Shown piece after piece: positions 1 to 8,450 of a stretch of DNA of 64,000 nt; the first letter of the stretch is position 1, and each line of letters starts with the position of its first letter. Below the pieces are notes generated by a model. It did not search any database. It was given only the letters and a program-made list of their open reading frames with translations, and was not told where the DNA came from. Both the position numbers and the translations under genes were made by a program. Source of the DNA: Microbispora hainanensis (GTDB lineage Bacteria > Actinomycetota > Actinomycetes > Streptosporangiales > Streptosporangiaceae); NCBI RefSeq assembly GCF_006874475.1, contig NZ_VIRM01000039.1, positions 1 to 64,000 of the forward strand. Reading direction: 5' to 3'.

Positions 1-102
1 GGGGTCGTCGTCGGCCGCCGCGGGGCCGGCCAGGCCGGCACCCGCGAGGGTGAGGCCGAGCACGGACGCGGCGAGTATCTGGCTGGACCTGGTGATCTTC
101 AT
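1..102 (-). CDS. N-terminus of a secreted protein (cut by window edge)
   Basis: Only about the first 34 codons lie inside the window. They read MKITRSSQ, then a hydrophobic stretch rich in Ala, Leu and Gly, ending in GPAAADDD, which is a typical Sec signal peptide with an AxA-type cleavage site. The ATG at 100-102 is preceded by GGAG at good spacing; an in-frame ATG 12 bases further upstream has no ribosome site. The gene lies 147 bases downstream of a GH43 gene on the same strand, so it may be a third secreted member of that group. Its function cannot be read from what is visible. Confidence 0.7.
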   Translation of the reverse strand, partial: MKITRSSQILAASVLGLTLAGAGLAGPAAADDDP

Positions 103-140
103 GAATCGCTCCATCTATAAGGGGCTGGTCGGATTCGTGG

Positions 141-540
141 GGGATGGGGCCGGCCGGCCCCGGGTTGTGCACCGGCGGTGTCCCCTGGCGGCTGGGCGGT
201 GGTCACCGCCGGTGGCCGGCCGGCGATCGGCTGCCGGCCGGCCACGTCGTCAGCGGCAGCTCGCCGCGGTGTAGCCGGCGTCGTAGGACGAGGTGGCCTG
301 CTTGCCGTCGATGGTTGCGGTCGCCTTCACGGTGACCGTGCCCGCGTCGATGTTCCCGGCCCGGGTGTTGAAGGACTGGTAGGCCTGCTTGCCCGGAGCC
401 ACGTCGGCCACCGTCTTGGACCCGTACGGGGTGGTCAGCGTGATCGTCGCGGGCACGCCGGAGTCGTTGACGGCCGTGACCGCCACGTACGCCGAGGTGC
501 CGATGCAGCGGGAGGACGCGGTGACGGTCAGCGCGACCTC
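141..540. repeat. Long duplicated segment, copy A (GH43 3' end plus trailer)
   Basis: This segment is nearly identical to 2710-3122. It covers the last ~95 codons of the 250-2631 gene, its stop codon, and about 110 bases of trailer rich in GGCCGGC inverted repeats that could fold into a terminator-like structure. Copy B carries a small extra GGCCGG-rich insertion. The similarity stops where the C-terminal module starts, at about residue 698 of the upstream protein. Confidence 0.9.
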
Positions 541-2631
541 CGACGCGGCCTCGAACGACCAGGAGTCGACCTCGAAGAGGTCGGCCCCGTCGGGCCCGGC
601 GTAGGTGAAGTACACGTCGTGCACGCCCGTGACGCCGTCGAGCGGGGCGGTCAGCTTCGTCCACTCGCCGAGCGGCGCGTCGACGGGGATGGTCGCCACC
701 ACGGGTGAGGTGCGGCCGTCGAGACGAACCTCGATCTTCCCGCCGGCCGCGAGCGGGCGCACCTTGGCGGTGACGCCGGTGGCGCCCGCCGCGCCGAAGT
801 CGACCTTCGCGAGCGACGTCCAGTCGCCGTTGTCGATGTCGTGCACCACGAGGTTCGGGGCCTGCGCGCCGAACTCCTCCGACCCGCCGTCGATCTTCTT
901 CGTCGCGATGCCCTGCTGCCAGGCGATCGTCTCGGCCTCGATCACCCGGTAGGGGTCGAGGTCGCGGATCTGCTCGACGCCCTTGTAGTCGCCCCGCACT
1001 TCCTTGATCGTGCCGTCGGCGTTGAAGTCGAGCTTGGCGAGGTGCGGGCTGCGGAAGCCCTGGGTGGCGCCGCCCGTGATGCGGCTGTTGAGCGTCTGGG
1101 CGTGGTAGGTGAAGTAGTACTGGTCGCCGAGCTTGAACACCGACTGGTGGTTGTTGCCGCCGGCGCCGAAGTAGGTGCCCGGGTTGCGGAAGATGATGCC
1201 CTTGTACGTGTCGGGGGTCCAGGGGCCCATCGGGCTGTCGGCCATGAGGTAGGCGATGGCCCCGGTCGGCGGGCCGTTGGGGTCGATCGGGCCGCCGAAG
1301 CCGAAGTTCGACGAGTACGAGTAGTAGTACTTGCCGTCGCGCTTGAACAGGTGGCCGGCCTCGAACACGAGCGGCGCGTCGATGACCTCCGCCGAGCCCT
1401 TCGTGCTGATCATGTCGTCGCCCAGCCTGATCACGCGCGTGGACTTCGGGTGGTTGGTGTTCTCGGCGCTGCGCGTGCCGTCGTCGCCGCCACCGCCGAA
1501 GACGAGGTAGCCCTGGCCGTCGTCGTCGATGAACACGCCGGGGTCGAACAGCCAGTTGATGCCGTTGGACGCGCCCGGCGTCGCGCTCGTGATGAGCAGG
1601 TTGCCCCGCTCGTCGTGCCACGGACCGATCGGCGAGTCGCCGACGATGACGCCGGAGCCGCCGCCGTTGTTGGCGAAGTAGAGGAAGAACTTCTCCTTGC
1701 CGTCGACGACCTTGCTCTCCATGGCCGGGGCCCACGAGTTGTTCGCGTAGCGAGCGATCCCGTTCGGGCCGGCGACGGGGATCTCGCCGTGGTCGACCCA
1801 GTTCATGAGGTCGTCGGACGAGATGACCGTGATCGTGTTGATGCTCGCGTACGTGTTCGTCGAGGAGACCCCCGTGGGACCGGGCTTGTACTCCTGCGTG
1901 TCGTTGGTCATGTAGATGTACACGCGGCCGTCGTGGACGAACGCGTTGCCGTCCGCGCCGAACTTGTGTGAGATGAGCGGGTTGCCCTCGCCGGGGTTCT
2001 TGCCGAGCGCCTCGATGGTCGTGGACGGCACGAACTCGGAGACGGACACGTCGTCGACCTTGAAGTCCATCAGATGCGTGTCCGGGGCGGACCCGGGATC
2101 CGACGTCCAGGGCGTCTCGATGAAGAGCCGCGCGGTCGCGACGCTCTGGCCCGCGGGGATCGTGAACGTGCCCTGGATGAGCCCCCACTGCCCGCGCGCG
2201 ACCGTCACCGTGCCGACGTTCGTGTAGGTCGCGCCGCCGTAGTGCATGGTGGCGAAGAACTGCTTGGTCGCCGGGCTGTTGGGGTTCTCGTACTTCACCC
2301 GCGCCGTGACCGCGTACGTCTTGCCGGCCTGCACCTTGCCGGACAGGTCCTGCATCGGGCCGGAGCCGGTCGTCCTGCGGCCGGTGACGAGCACGGCGCT
2401 CGAACCGGCGTACGCGTCCGTGGTGGGCGACAGCGTCGCACCGTCGGTCGCGTTTCCGTTGTTGACGAACCAGCCGGCGAGGCCGTCCTCGAACCCGCCG
2501 TTCACGATGATGTTGGGGGCGGCGGCCTGGACCGGCCCCGCCGTCGCGGTGACGGCGGCGCCCAGCAGAGCGCCGGCCATGGCCATGGCGGCGACCCGTC
2601 GCCGGGTCGTCCTTCGAACGCGCTTCAACAC
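250..2631 (-). CDS. Secreted GH43 arabinofuranosidase/xylosidase with CBM4/9 and CBM6
   Basis: This is a 793-residue exported enzyme. A signal peptide occupies residues 1-37. A CBM4/9-like module follows (about 40-198, starting NGGFEDGLAGW), then a five-bladed GH43 catalytic domain (about 215-545), a CBM6-like module (about 562-694) and a C-terminal module of about 95 residues (698-793). The GH43 triad is readable: base Asp227 (GADGN), Asp363 (LFDPGVF) and acid Glu424 (FEAGHLFKR). The family cleaves arabinose or xylose side chains from arabinoxylan or arabinan; the exact substrate is not resolved. The start is GTG at 2629-2631, with AAGGAG seven bases upstream. It lies 203 bases behind another GH43 gene on the same strand, so the two are probably expressed together. 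The last module is nearly identical to that of the neighbour, which suggests recent duplication or gene conversion. Confidence 0.9.
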   Translation of the reverse strand: MLKRVRRTTRRRVAAMAMAGALLGAAVTATAGPVQAAAPNIIVNGGFEDGLAGWFVNNGNATDGATLSPTTDAYAGSSAVLVTGRRTTGSGPMQDLSGKVQAGKTYAVTARVKYENPNSPATKQFFATMHYGGATYTNVGTVTVARGQWGLIQGTFTIPAGQSVATARLFIETPWTSDPGSAPDTHLMDFKVDDVSVSEFVPSTTIEALGKNPGEGNPLISHKFGADGNAFVHDGRVYIYMTNDTQEYKPGPTGVSSTNTYASINTITVISSDDLMNWVDHGEIPVAGPNGIARYANNSWAPAMESKVVDGKEKFFLYFANNGGGSGVIVGDSPIGPWHDERGNLLITSATPGASNGINWLFDPGVFIDDDGQGYLVFGGGGDDGTRSAENTNHPKSTRVIRLGDDMISTKGSAEVIDAPLVFEAGHLFKRDGKYYYSYSSNFGFGGPIDPNGPPTGAIAYLMADSPMGPWTPDTYKGIIFRNPGTYFGAGGNNHQSVFKLGDQYYFTYHAQTLNSRITGGATQGFRSPHLAKLDFNADGTIKEVRGDYKGVEQIRDLDPYRVIEAETIAWQQGIATKKIDGGSEEFGAQAPNLVVHDIDNGDWTSLAKVDFGAAGATGVTAKVRPLAAGGKIEVRLDGRTSPVVATIPVDAPLGEWTKLTAPLDGVTGVHDVYFTYAGPDGADLFEVDSWSFEAASEVALTVTASSRCIGTSAYVAVTAVNDSGVPATITLTTPYGSKTVADVAPGKQAYQSFNTRAGNIDAGTVTVKATATIDGKQATSSYDAGYTAASCR

Positions 2632-2709
2632 GAATTATCTCCTTGACCTCGGACTTCTCCGGCAACACGACGCCCCGGCGAACCGCGCAGACGCGCGCGA
2701 CGTGTTGTG

Positions 2710-3122
2710 GGGATGGGGCCGGCCGGATGGGCGGCCGGCCGGCCCCGGGGTGTGCTCCGGCGGTGGTCCCTGGCGGGTGGGCCGTGGTCACCGCCGGTGG
2801 CCGGCCGGCGATCGGCTGCCGGCCGGCCACGTCGTCAGCGGCAGCTCGCCGCGGTGTAGTCGGCGTCGTAGGTCGAAGTGGCCTGCTTGCCGTCGATGGT
2901 GGCGGTCGCCTTCACGGTGACCGTGCCGGCGTCGATCTGGGCGGCGCGGGTGTTGAAGGACTGGTAGGCCTGCTTGCCCGGAGCCACGTCGGCGACCGTC
3001 TTGGTGCCGAACGGGGTGGTCAGCGTGATCGTCGCCGGCACGCCGGAGTCGTTGACGGCCGTGACCGCCACGTATGCCGAGGCGCCGACGCAGCGGGAGG
3101 ACGCGGTGACGGTCAGCTTGAC
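2710..3122. repeat. Long duplicated segment, copy B
   Basis: This is the partner of 141-540. It contains the C-terminal module and stop codon of the 2835-5768 gene and most of the 203-base gap between the two GH43 genes. The trailer holds perfect GCCGGCCGG-type inverted repeats. Apart from this trailer and the ribosome site of the downstream gene, I see nothing else in the gap. Confidence 0.9.
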
Positions 3123-5768
3123 CTCGGGCGTGGCGGACGCGAGCGTGCCGAGCCGGGCCAGCTGGTAGCTGAGCGCCCGCTCCGGCGCGTCGATCTGGTT
3201 CTGGGTGCCGAACTCACCGGCCCGCGCCGCCGTCGCGGCGTCGAGCGCGGCCTGCATGTCCGCCCAGGCGTCCGCCGGATAGTCGTGCTCGTCGAGCGTG
3301 CCCGCGTGTGCGATGGCCGCGTCGAGGGCGCTCGTGTCGAGCGCCTTGTTCTGCGCGGTCAGCGTGTCGCTGAGCTTGTAGTAGTCGAAGTCGACGTGCC
3401 CGCCCTTCTCCTTCGTCGCGTAGTCGAACAGGCCGACCCGGTGCCCCATGAAGTGCGAGAGGCTGCCGTCCAGCGTCTGCGGGCCGACACGGCTGCCGAG
3501 CCGGGTCCACTGCAGCCCGTCGAGGCTGTAGTAGAACGTGGTCCACAGCTGCCCGGCGGGCGAGCTGAAGTCGAGGTCCGCCTTCACGTACACCTGCGTC
3601 GCGTCGCCCAGCGGCACCGTCGTGCCGGGCACGAAGCTCTCGACCGCCGACTGGTCGATGTCGACCGCGAACGGCTGCACGCGGTTGACGACGCCCAGCG
3701 TGTTCTGGCCGTCGACGCGCTTGACCGCGACATAGGAGAAACCGCGGTTGTAGGCGGCCAGACCGGCGACGTCGCCGTTCTTCATGCCGGAGATGTCCAT
3801 CCTGGTCTCGACCGACTGCCGCGGCCCGAACGTACGCTGCGACAGCGTGTTGCGCGCCTCCTCGAACCAGGTCAGCTCGTCGCGGCCGGACAGCTTGCCG
3901 TAGACGTACTTGCCGGTGACCACCTTGCCGGTCGTCAGCCGCAGCCAGCCGTCCCGGTCGGTGAGCGACCAATAGCGGTTGTCGGGGGCGTGGTTCCACT
4001 CCCACACCGGGTCGAGCCGCGACCCGTTGGGGGCGATCTCCTCCTCGGACGGGCTCTCGGTCGTCACCGGCTGCCCGACGATCGAGACGTCGTCGACCAG
4101 GTAGTCCACACTCGACGACGCCGGCTGCGGGTTGGCCCACGGGGTCTCGATCGCGAACTTGAAGTTGTCGACGTTGGCGGTCGCGGGAACGGTGTACTGG
4201 CCCGTGACGGTCGTCCACTGCCCGGCGGGAACGTTCCCGGACGCCATCGTCTGGACGCCCGTGCCCCAGTCGGCCACCAGGTTGAACCGGATGCTGCTCG
4301 GGCCCGAGGTGTACTTGATCTTCGCCGACACGGTGTAGGTCACACCGCGCTGCACCTTGCCGTTGAGGAACTGGTTGGGCCCGGAACCGTTGAGGGTGCG
4401 ATTGCTCACCTTCAGCGCCGCCGCGCCCGCGGCCGGGTCGGTAGTGTCGCGGGTGATCGTCGCGCCGTACTGGGTGCCCCACGGGGAGACCGCGCCGGCC
4501 TCGAACCCGGGGTTCTGCAGGAGCTCGACGCCGATGAGGGAGTCGTCGTACGCGGGCGGGTCGGGGATCGTCCACTGCTCGTCCATGTACGGCCGGTGCG
4601 GCGCGTCGTTGGCGAAGTCGTCGGAGGCGACGAGGCTCTTCTGCCGCTCGAACGTCTCCTCCGCCGGGCTCAGCGTGATCGGCTTGGCGAACGCGCCGCC
4701 CACCGGCACGACCCCGTCGGTGCCGAACGTCGGCCAGCCGTCCTGCCACGTGGCGGGGATGAGCGCCGGAGTGCGCCCGATCGGGAAGTTGTCGCGGAAG
4801 AACATGCCATACCAGTCGGTGCCGCCGTCGCGGGAGATCGGCACGAGGCTGCCCTGGGCGAAGCCGTTGGAGTTGAGCACCCCGCGCGCCTCGTAGGTGT
4901 TCGAGCCGTCCGCCGACGTGTAGCGGCCGAGCAGGTCCTTCGAGCGGAACATGACGACCTGGCGTCCCTGCCCGGACGGCCAGGTGATGATGACCACGTA
5001 GTAGTAGCCGTTGATGTGGAAGACCTGGGCGCCCTCGAACAGCCCGCCGATGAACGGCTTTCCGGCGTAGTCGTTCGCCGTGAAGATGTTCGGATAATCC
5101 CTGTCGATGCCCGACATATCGGGCTTGAGGCGTACGGCGCTCGTATTGCCCGACCCATAGAAGATGTACGGCGTGCCGTCGTCGTCGAAGAACAGCGACG
5201 GGTCGTGCAGGCCGCGGCCGAGCGGGGTGCGCGTCCACTTGCCGTTCTCGACGTCGTCGGTGCTGTAGAGGTACGCGCCGCCGAGGTTGTTGGTGTTGAA
5301 GACGACGTAGAACCTGCCGTCGTGGTAGCGCAGCGACGACGCCCACTGGCCCTGGCCGTAGGAGTTCTGCCCGTTGCGCAGGGAGAACGCGTCGCCGATG
5401 TCCGCCCGGTCGAACACGTAGTTGACGATCTCCCAGTTCACCAGGTCGTACGACTTCATGATCGGCGCGCCCGGGCTCAGGTGCATGGTCGTGCTGATCA
5501 TGTAGTAGACGTCGCGGTGCTCCTTGTTCTCCGCGGCCGGGACGCGCTCCACGCTGATGTCGGGCACGTCGGCGTTGGTGATCGGCACGGTGTAGGTGCC
5601 GTCGCCCTCGTCGGTCGAGGTGTACGACGGCACCGGCGACCACCCGGCGGAGGCGTTCGCCACGCCGCCGTGGGCCGCGAGACCGCCGCACACGAGCGCG
5701 GCGGCCGTCGCGAGTGAGATCCTCCGCAACCGTCGGGGGATCGCCGGGGATCGGCGATTTTCGGGCAC
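2835..5768 (-). CDS. Secreted GH43 beta-xylosidase-like enzyme with embedded CBM4/9
   Basis: This is a 977-residue exported protein with a signal peptide of about 40 residues. The GH43 propeller spans about 45-375, with base Asp70 (DVPDIS), Asp189 (GLHDPSLFFDDDG) and acid Glu245 (LFEGAQVF). The beta-xylosidase C-terminal sandwich seems to start at about 382 (SDDFAND). It is then interrupted by a CBM4/9-like module (about 415-565) and resumes with the hallmark VWEWNHAPDN near 588. A short helical segment (about 815-875) and the duplicated C-terminal module complete it. GH43 enzymes of this layout release xylose or arabinose from xylan fragments. The start is GTG at 5766-5768, behind GAGGAG with six bases between. 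A 19-bp palindrome lies 23 bases upstream of the start and may control the operon. Confidence 0.9.
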   Translation of the reverse strand: MPENRRSPAIPRRLRRISLATAAALVCGGLAAHGGVANASAGWSPVPSYTSTDEGDGTYTVPITNADVPDISVERVPAAENKEHRDVYYMISTTMHLSPGAPIMKSYDLVNWEIVNYVFDRADIGDAFSLRNGQNSYGQGQWASSLRYHDGRFYVVFNTNNLGGAYLYSTDDVENGKWTRTPLGRGLHDPSLFFDDDGTPYIFYGSGNTSAVRLKPDMSGIDRDYPNIFTANDYAGKPFIGGLFEGAQVFHINGYYYVVIITWPSGQGRQVVMFRSKDLLGRYTSADGSNTYEARGVLNSNGFAQGSLVPISRDGGTDWYGMFFRDNFPIGRTPALIPATWQDGWPTFGTDGVVPVGGAFAKPITLSPAEETFERQKSLVASDDFANDAPHRPYMDEQWTIPDPPAYDDSLIGVELLQNPGFEAGAVSPWGTQYGATITRDTTDPAAGAAALKVSNRTLNGSGPNQFLNGKVQRGVTYTVSAKIKYTSGPSSIRFNLVADWGTGVQTMASGNVPAGQWTTVTGQYTVPATANVDNFKFAIETPWANPQPASSSVDYLVDDVSIVGQPVTTESPSEEEIAPNGSRLDPVWEWNHAPDNRYWSLTDRDGWLRLTTGKVVTGKYVYGKLSGRDELTWFEEARNTLSQRTFGPRQSVETRMDISGMKNGDVAGLAAYNRGFSYVAVKRVDGQNTLGVVNRVQPFAVDIDQSAVESFVPGTTVPLGDATQVYVKADLDFSSPAGQLWTTFYYSLDGLQWTRLGSRVGPQTLDGSLSHFMGHRVGLFDYATKEKGGHVDFDYYKLSDTLTAQNKALDTSALDAAIAHAGTLDEHDYPADAWADMQAALDAATAARAGEFGTQNQIDAPERALSYQLARLGTLASATPEVKLTVTASSRCVGASAYVAVTAVNDSGVPATITLTTPFGTKTVADVAPGKQAYQSFNTRAAQIDAGTVTVKATATIDGKQATSTYDADYTAASCR

Positions 5769-5790
5769 GCGAAACTCCTCTGCTGAGCGA

Positions 5791-5809
5791 TGTCAGGCAA
5801 TGCCTGACA
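5791..5809. promoter_or_regulatory. 19-bp perfect palindrome in the leader of the GH43 operon
   Basis: TGTCAGGCA-A-TGCCTGACA has two perfect 9-base arms around one base. It lies just upstream of the ribosome site of the GH43 gene that starts at 5768. It could be a repressor operator or a short RNA hairpin. No regulator in the window can be matched to it. Confidence 0.6.
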
Positions 5810-6120
5810 CCAGGGGGGTGTGAGATCGGAGTGAGCGGTCGACTGAGGTGCCGCGGAACACCGGCCCGCGAAGGAGGGCCGGTCCCGGGTTCCGACCGGC
5901 GTGGTGGTCCCGCCGGGAGGGGCGCGGTGCGGGCGCTGTCCTACCGGTGGTGCCGGGTGGAGAGCGCGGTGTTGACCTCAGGCGCGTGGGTGGGCGGCCG
6001 TGAGGTGATCACTCGTGGGCGGGACCGTGTTCGTATGGGCGGGACGGTGCGAACGTTCCCGTGGAGGGGCGGGGTGAGCCGCGGTGGGGGGACCGCTTCT
6101 CATCAGGAGGGCTCCTCGGC

Positions 6121-6134
6121 TGTTAGCGCTAACA
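6121..6134. promoter_or_regulatory. LacI-family operator (TGTTAGCGCTAACA)
   Basis: This is a perfect 14-bp palindrome that fits the LacI/CcpA-family consensus TGWNANCGNTNWCA. It lies in the 649-bp region between the divergent GH43 operon (start 5768) and the methyltransferase (start 6418). A weaker GAACGTTC palindrome lies at 6051-6058. The rest of that region shows no convincing gene. The arrangement suggests sugar-responsive repression, more likely of the GH43 operon than of the methyltransferase. Confidence 0.65.
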
Positions 6135-6417
6135 TTTCGTGTTGCGGGTAGATGGCGGCGATGTTTCGTGACCGTAAGTGGGACGGCCCGCACTGTCAAG
6201 AGTGGGGGACGTGCATCGCGGCCGGTAACGTGCTGTCCCGAAAGCCGGAAAGTTACCGTCTCGGCACGTCAACGAGCGGTCCGGGAGCGTGGGTAACGGA
6301 TTCGTCTAGCGGCATCCGCTTCGTGCCGGTTCCTGGCCTTGGATGACAAATCGGTGACGTGTCTTCCCTGTTGCGATCAAGGCCGTACGATCTTTGATGT
6401 ACGACGAGGGGAGTGTT

Positions 6418-7224
6418 GTGGACGAGCGTAAGGCGCCCGCGGGCGTCGACCCGTTTACTCCGAGCGTCGCCCGGATGTACGACTACTACCTGGGCGGCAA
6501 GGACAATTTCGCGGCGGATCGCGAGGCCGCCGAGAAGATCATCGAGATCCTGCCCAACCTCCCCGACATCGCCCGGGAGAACCGCGAGTTCCTGATCCGG
6601 ACCGTCACGTATCTCGCGGGGCAGGGCATCCGCCAGTTCCTCGACATCGGCGCCGGGCTTCCGACGCAGCGCAACGTCCACCAGGTCGCCCAGGAGCTGG
6701 CCCCGGAGTCCCGGGTCGTCTACGTGGACAACGACCCCATCGTCCTCGTCCACGCGCGGGCCATCCTGGCCGAGAACGAGCGGGTGCGCGCGGTCGAGGC
6801 GGACATGCGCGACACCGAGGCGCTGCTGCGGCATCCGGAGGTCCGGGAGCACATCGACTTCTCCCAGCCGCTCGCCGTCCTGCTGCTCGGCGTGCTCCAC
6901 TTCATCCCGGACGACGACGAGGCGACGAGGATCGTCGCGGCACTCCGGGAGCCGCTCGTGCCGGGCGGCTACCTGGTCGTGTCGCACGGCTCCCTCGGCG
7001 AGCTGAGCGAGGACCAGGAGGAGGAGGGCCGGAAGGTCTTCAGCCGGACCTCCGTCCCCGGCACGACCTCCCGGTCGTACGACCAGGTCCTCGCGTTCTT
7101 CGAAGGGATCGACCTCGTCGAGCCGGGAGTGGTGCCGCTGCACGAGTGGCGGCCCGACACCGACTACCCCTTCGTGCGGGAGGGCAAGGCCGGCGCGCTC
7201 GGCGGCGTGGGCCGCGTCCGCTGA
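6418..7224 (+). CDS. SAM-dependent methyltransferase, DUF574/Methyltransf_19 type
   Basis: The predicted protein has 268 residues from a GTG start at 6418, chosen because GAGGGGAG stands four bases upstream. In-frame TTG and ATG codons at 6394-6399 lack such a site. The protein opens with the family's typical block (PFTPSVARMYDYYLGGKDNF), followed by the SAM-binding loop FLDIGAGLPT, an acidic ribose-binding strand (VVYVDNDPIVL) and a motif near EADMRD. This family is greatly expanded in actinomycetes, and most members have unknown small-molecule substrates. The neighbours are glycosidases and a pseudogene, so context does not suggest a pathway. The 5' region holds a GGTAAC...GTTACC inverted repeat around 6220-6260. 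Confidence 0.85.
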   Translation: MDERKAPAGVDPFTPSVARMYDYYLGGKDNFAADREAAEKIIEILPNLPDIARENREFLIRTVTYLAGQGIRQFLDIGAGLPTQRNVHQVAQELAPESRVVYVDNDPIVLVHARAILAENERVRAVEADMRDTEALLRHPEVREHIDFSQPLAVLLLGVLHFIPDDDEATRIVAALREPLVPGGYLVVSHGSLGELSEDQEEEGRKVFSRTSVPGTTSRSYDQVLAFFEGIDLVEPGVVPLHEWRPDTDYPFVREGKAGALGGVGRVR

Positions 7225-7289
7225 CACCCTCCGCAGACGCCCTCCGGAGCGTGCGGCGGTAGGCGAGGGCCAGGCTCTCCAGCGCGCAC

Positions 7290-7698
7290 CTGCTGGGAGC
7301 CGAGCCCCGCAACACGAACTTCGCCGGGGACAACGCCTCGGCCAAGGGCACTGCTCTCGACCCGGTCACCGGCACGGCGTGGAAGTGATGTGGGTGAAGG
7401 ACTCGGGGGGCGACCTCGGCACGCTCACCGAATCGGGCCTGGCCGTGCTCCGGCTCGACCGGCTGCGCGCGCTCACCGACGTCTACCCGGGCGTCGAACG
7501 CGAGGACGAGATGGTCGCCGCCTTCGACCACTGCGCGTTCGGCAAGGGCGGGGCGGCGCCGTCGATCGACACCGCGATGCACGGCCTGGTCGACGCGGCG
7601 CACGTCGACCACATCCACCCGACGCGGGGATCGCCATCGCGGCCGCCGCCGACGGCGAGGAGCTGACCCGGCGCATCTTCGGCGACCGGGTCGTCTCG
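7290..7698 (+). pseudogene. Fragment of bifunctional rhamnulose-1-phosphate aldolase/dehydrogenase (rhaD-like)
   Basis: Three pieces in different frames align with the N-terminal aldolase part of the actinobacterial RhaD/short-chain-dehydrogenase fusion. At 7290-7385 there is LLGAEPRNTNFAGDNASAKG. At 7379-7620 there is VMWVKDSGGDLGTLT, continuing to SIDTAMHGLVDAAHVDHIHP. At about 7621-7698, after another shift, there is GIAIAAAADGEELTRRIFGD. The intact family has about 680 residues; only about 135 remain, with no start and at least two frameshifts. The fragment then runs straight into subtilase sequence, so it cannot encode a working aldolase. It shows that this locus once carried rhamnose catabolism. 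Confidence 0.85.
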
Positions 7699-8352
7699 CA
7701 ATATGACGCGCTGTTCGTGGTCTGCTCGGGCAACTACGGCCCCGGCACCTCCACCATCAGCTCCATCGGCGTCGCCGAGTCGGCGCTGACCGTGGGCGCG
7801 GTGGACCTGACCGACACCGTGGCGGGCTTCTCCAGCCGGGGTCCCGCCGGGGCCCAGGGGCTGAAGCCGGACATGACCGGGCCGGGGGTGGACATCAATC
7901 ACCGCGGCCGTGCCCGGCGGTGGCTACGGCACGATGAGCGGGTGCTCGATGGCCACCCCGCACGTCGCCGGGACGGCCGCGCTCGTCAAGCAGCGCCACC
8001 CCGCGTGGGGCGCGCAGCGGCTGAAGGACGCCCTGATGGGCACGGTCACGGCCGCCGCCGGGCCCAGCCCCTACGGGTACGGCACCGGACGGGCCACCCC
8101 ACGACCACGGTCCGGGTGCACTACGACCCGGGCGCGGGCAACCGGATCGCCATCCGCGGTGACGCGCCCCTGAGCTGGACCACCGGCCACGACTGCGTGA
8201 GCAGGGCGGCCGGCCTGTGGGAGTGCGGGGCCGTCGTCCCCGTGGGGCAGCAGTTCTTCTACAAGGTCCTGGTCAACGACGGCCTCTGGTCCACCGGTTC
8301 CAACTACTACGGCGTCGGCGGACAGACCTACGACATCTATCCCGTCTTCTGA
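7699..8352 (+). pseudogene. Fragment of subtilisin-like (S8) protease plus C-terminal carbohydrate-binding-like module
   Basis: Joined to the aldolase fragment is the C-terminal half of an S8 protease. First comes YDALFVVCSGNYGPGTSTIS with the oxyanion Asn, then SSRGPAG and LKPDMTGPGVDI. After a frameshift near 7905 comes the catalytic-Ser block GCSMATPHVAGTAALVKQRH. After another shift near 8100 there is an in-frame tail to the stop at 8352 (VRVHYDPGAGNRIAIRGD ... SNYYGVGGQTYDIYPVF). This resembles small beta-sandwich binding modules found on actinobacterial hydrolases. The Asp and His of the protease triad are missing. A strong terminator follows the stop. This is dead sequence. Confidence 0.8.
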
Positions 8353-8365
8353 ACCCTCGCATCAG

Positions 8366-8393
8366 CGCCCTGCCGGCCCTGGCCGGCAGGGCG
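8366..8393. terminator. Intrinsic terminator-like hairpin
   Basis: CGCCCTGCCGGCC and GGCCGGCAGGGCG form a perfect 13-bp stem, followed by TTT. It lies 14 bases after the stop of the subtilase remnant and can serve as terminator for that strand and for the convergent gene ending at 8451. Confidence 0.75.
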
Positions 8394-8450
8394 TTTCGCG
8401 CGCCGTCACCGCCACGAGTAGCACGGGGTCACACGTCAGAGGGTGTGCGG

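Noticed and set aside
2643-5717. A very long open frame on the plus strand opposite the GH43 gene
   Set aside because: It is a GC-skew shadow: its residues are Arg/Gly/Val-rich without domain, while the opposite frame encodes a complete GH43 enzyme with catalytic residues.
6121-6134. Target of the LacI protein encoded at 18502-19533
   Set aside because: The palindrome TGTTAGCGCTAACA differs clearly from the TGCATCGTTGCAGA pair beside that lacI gene.
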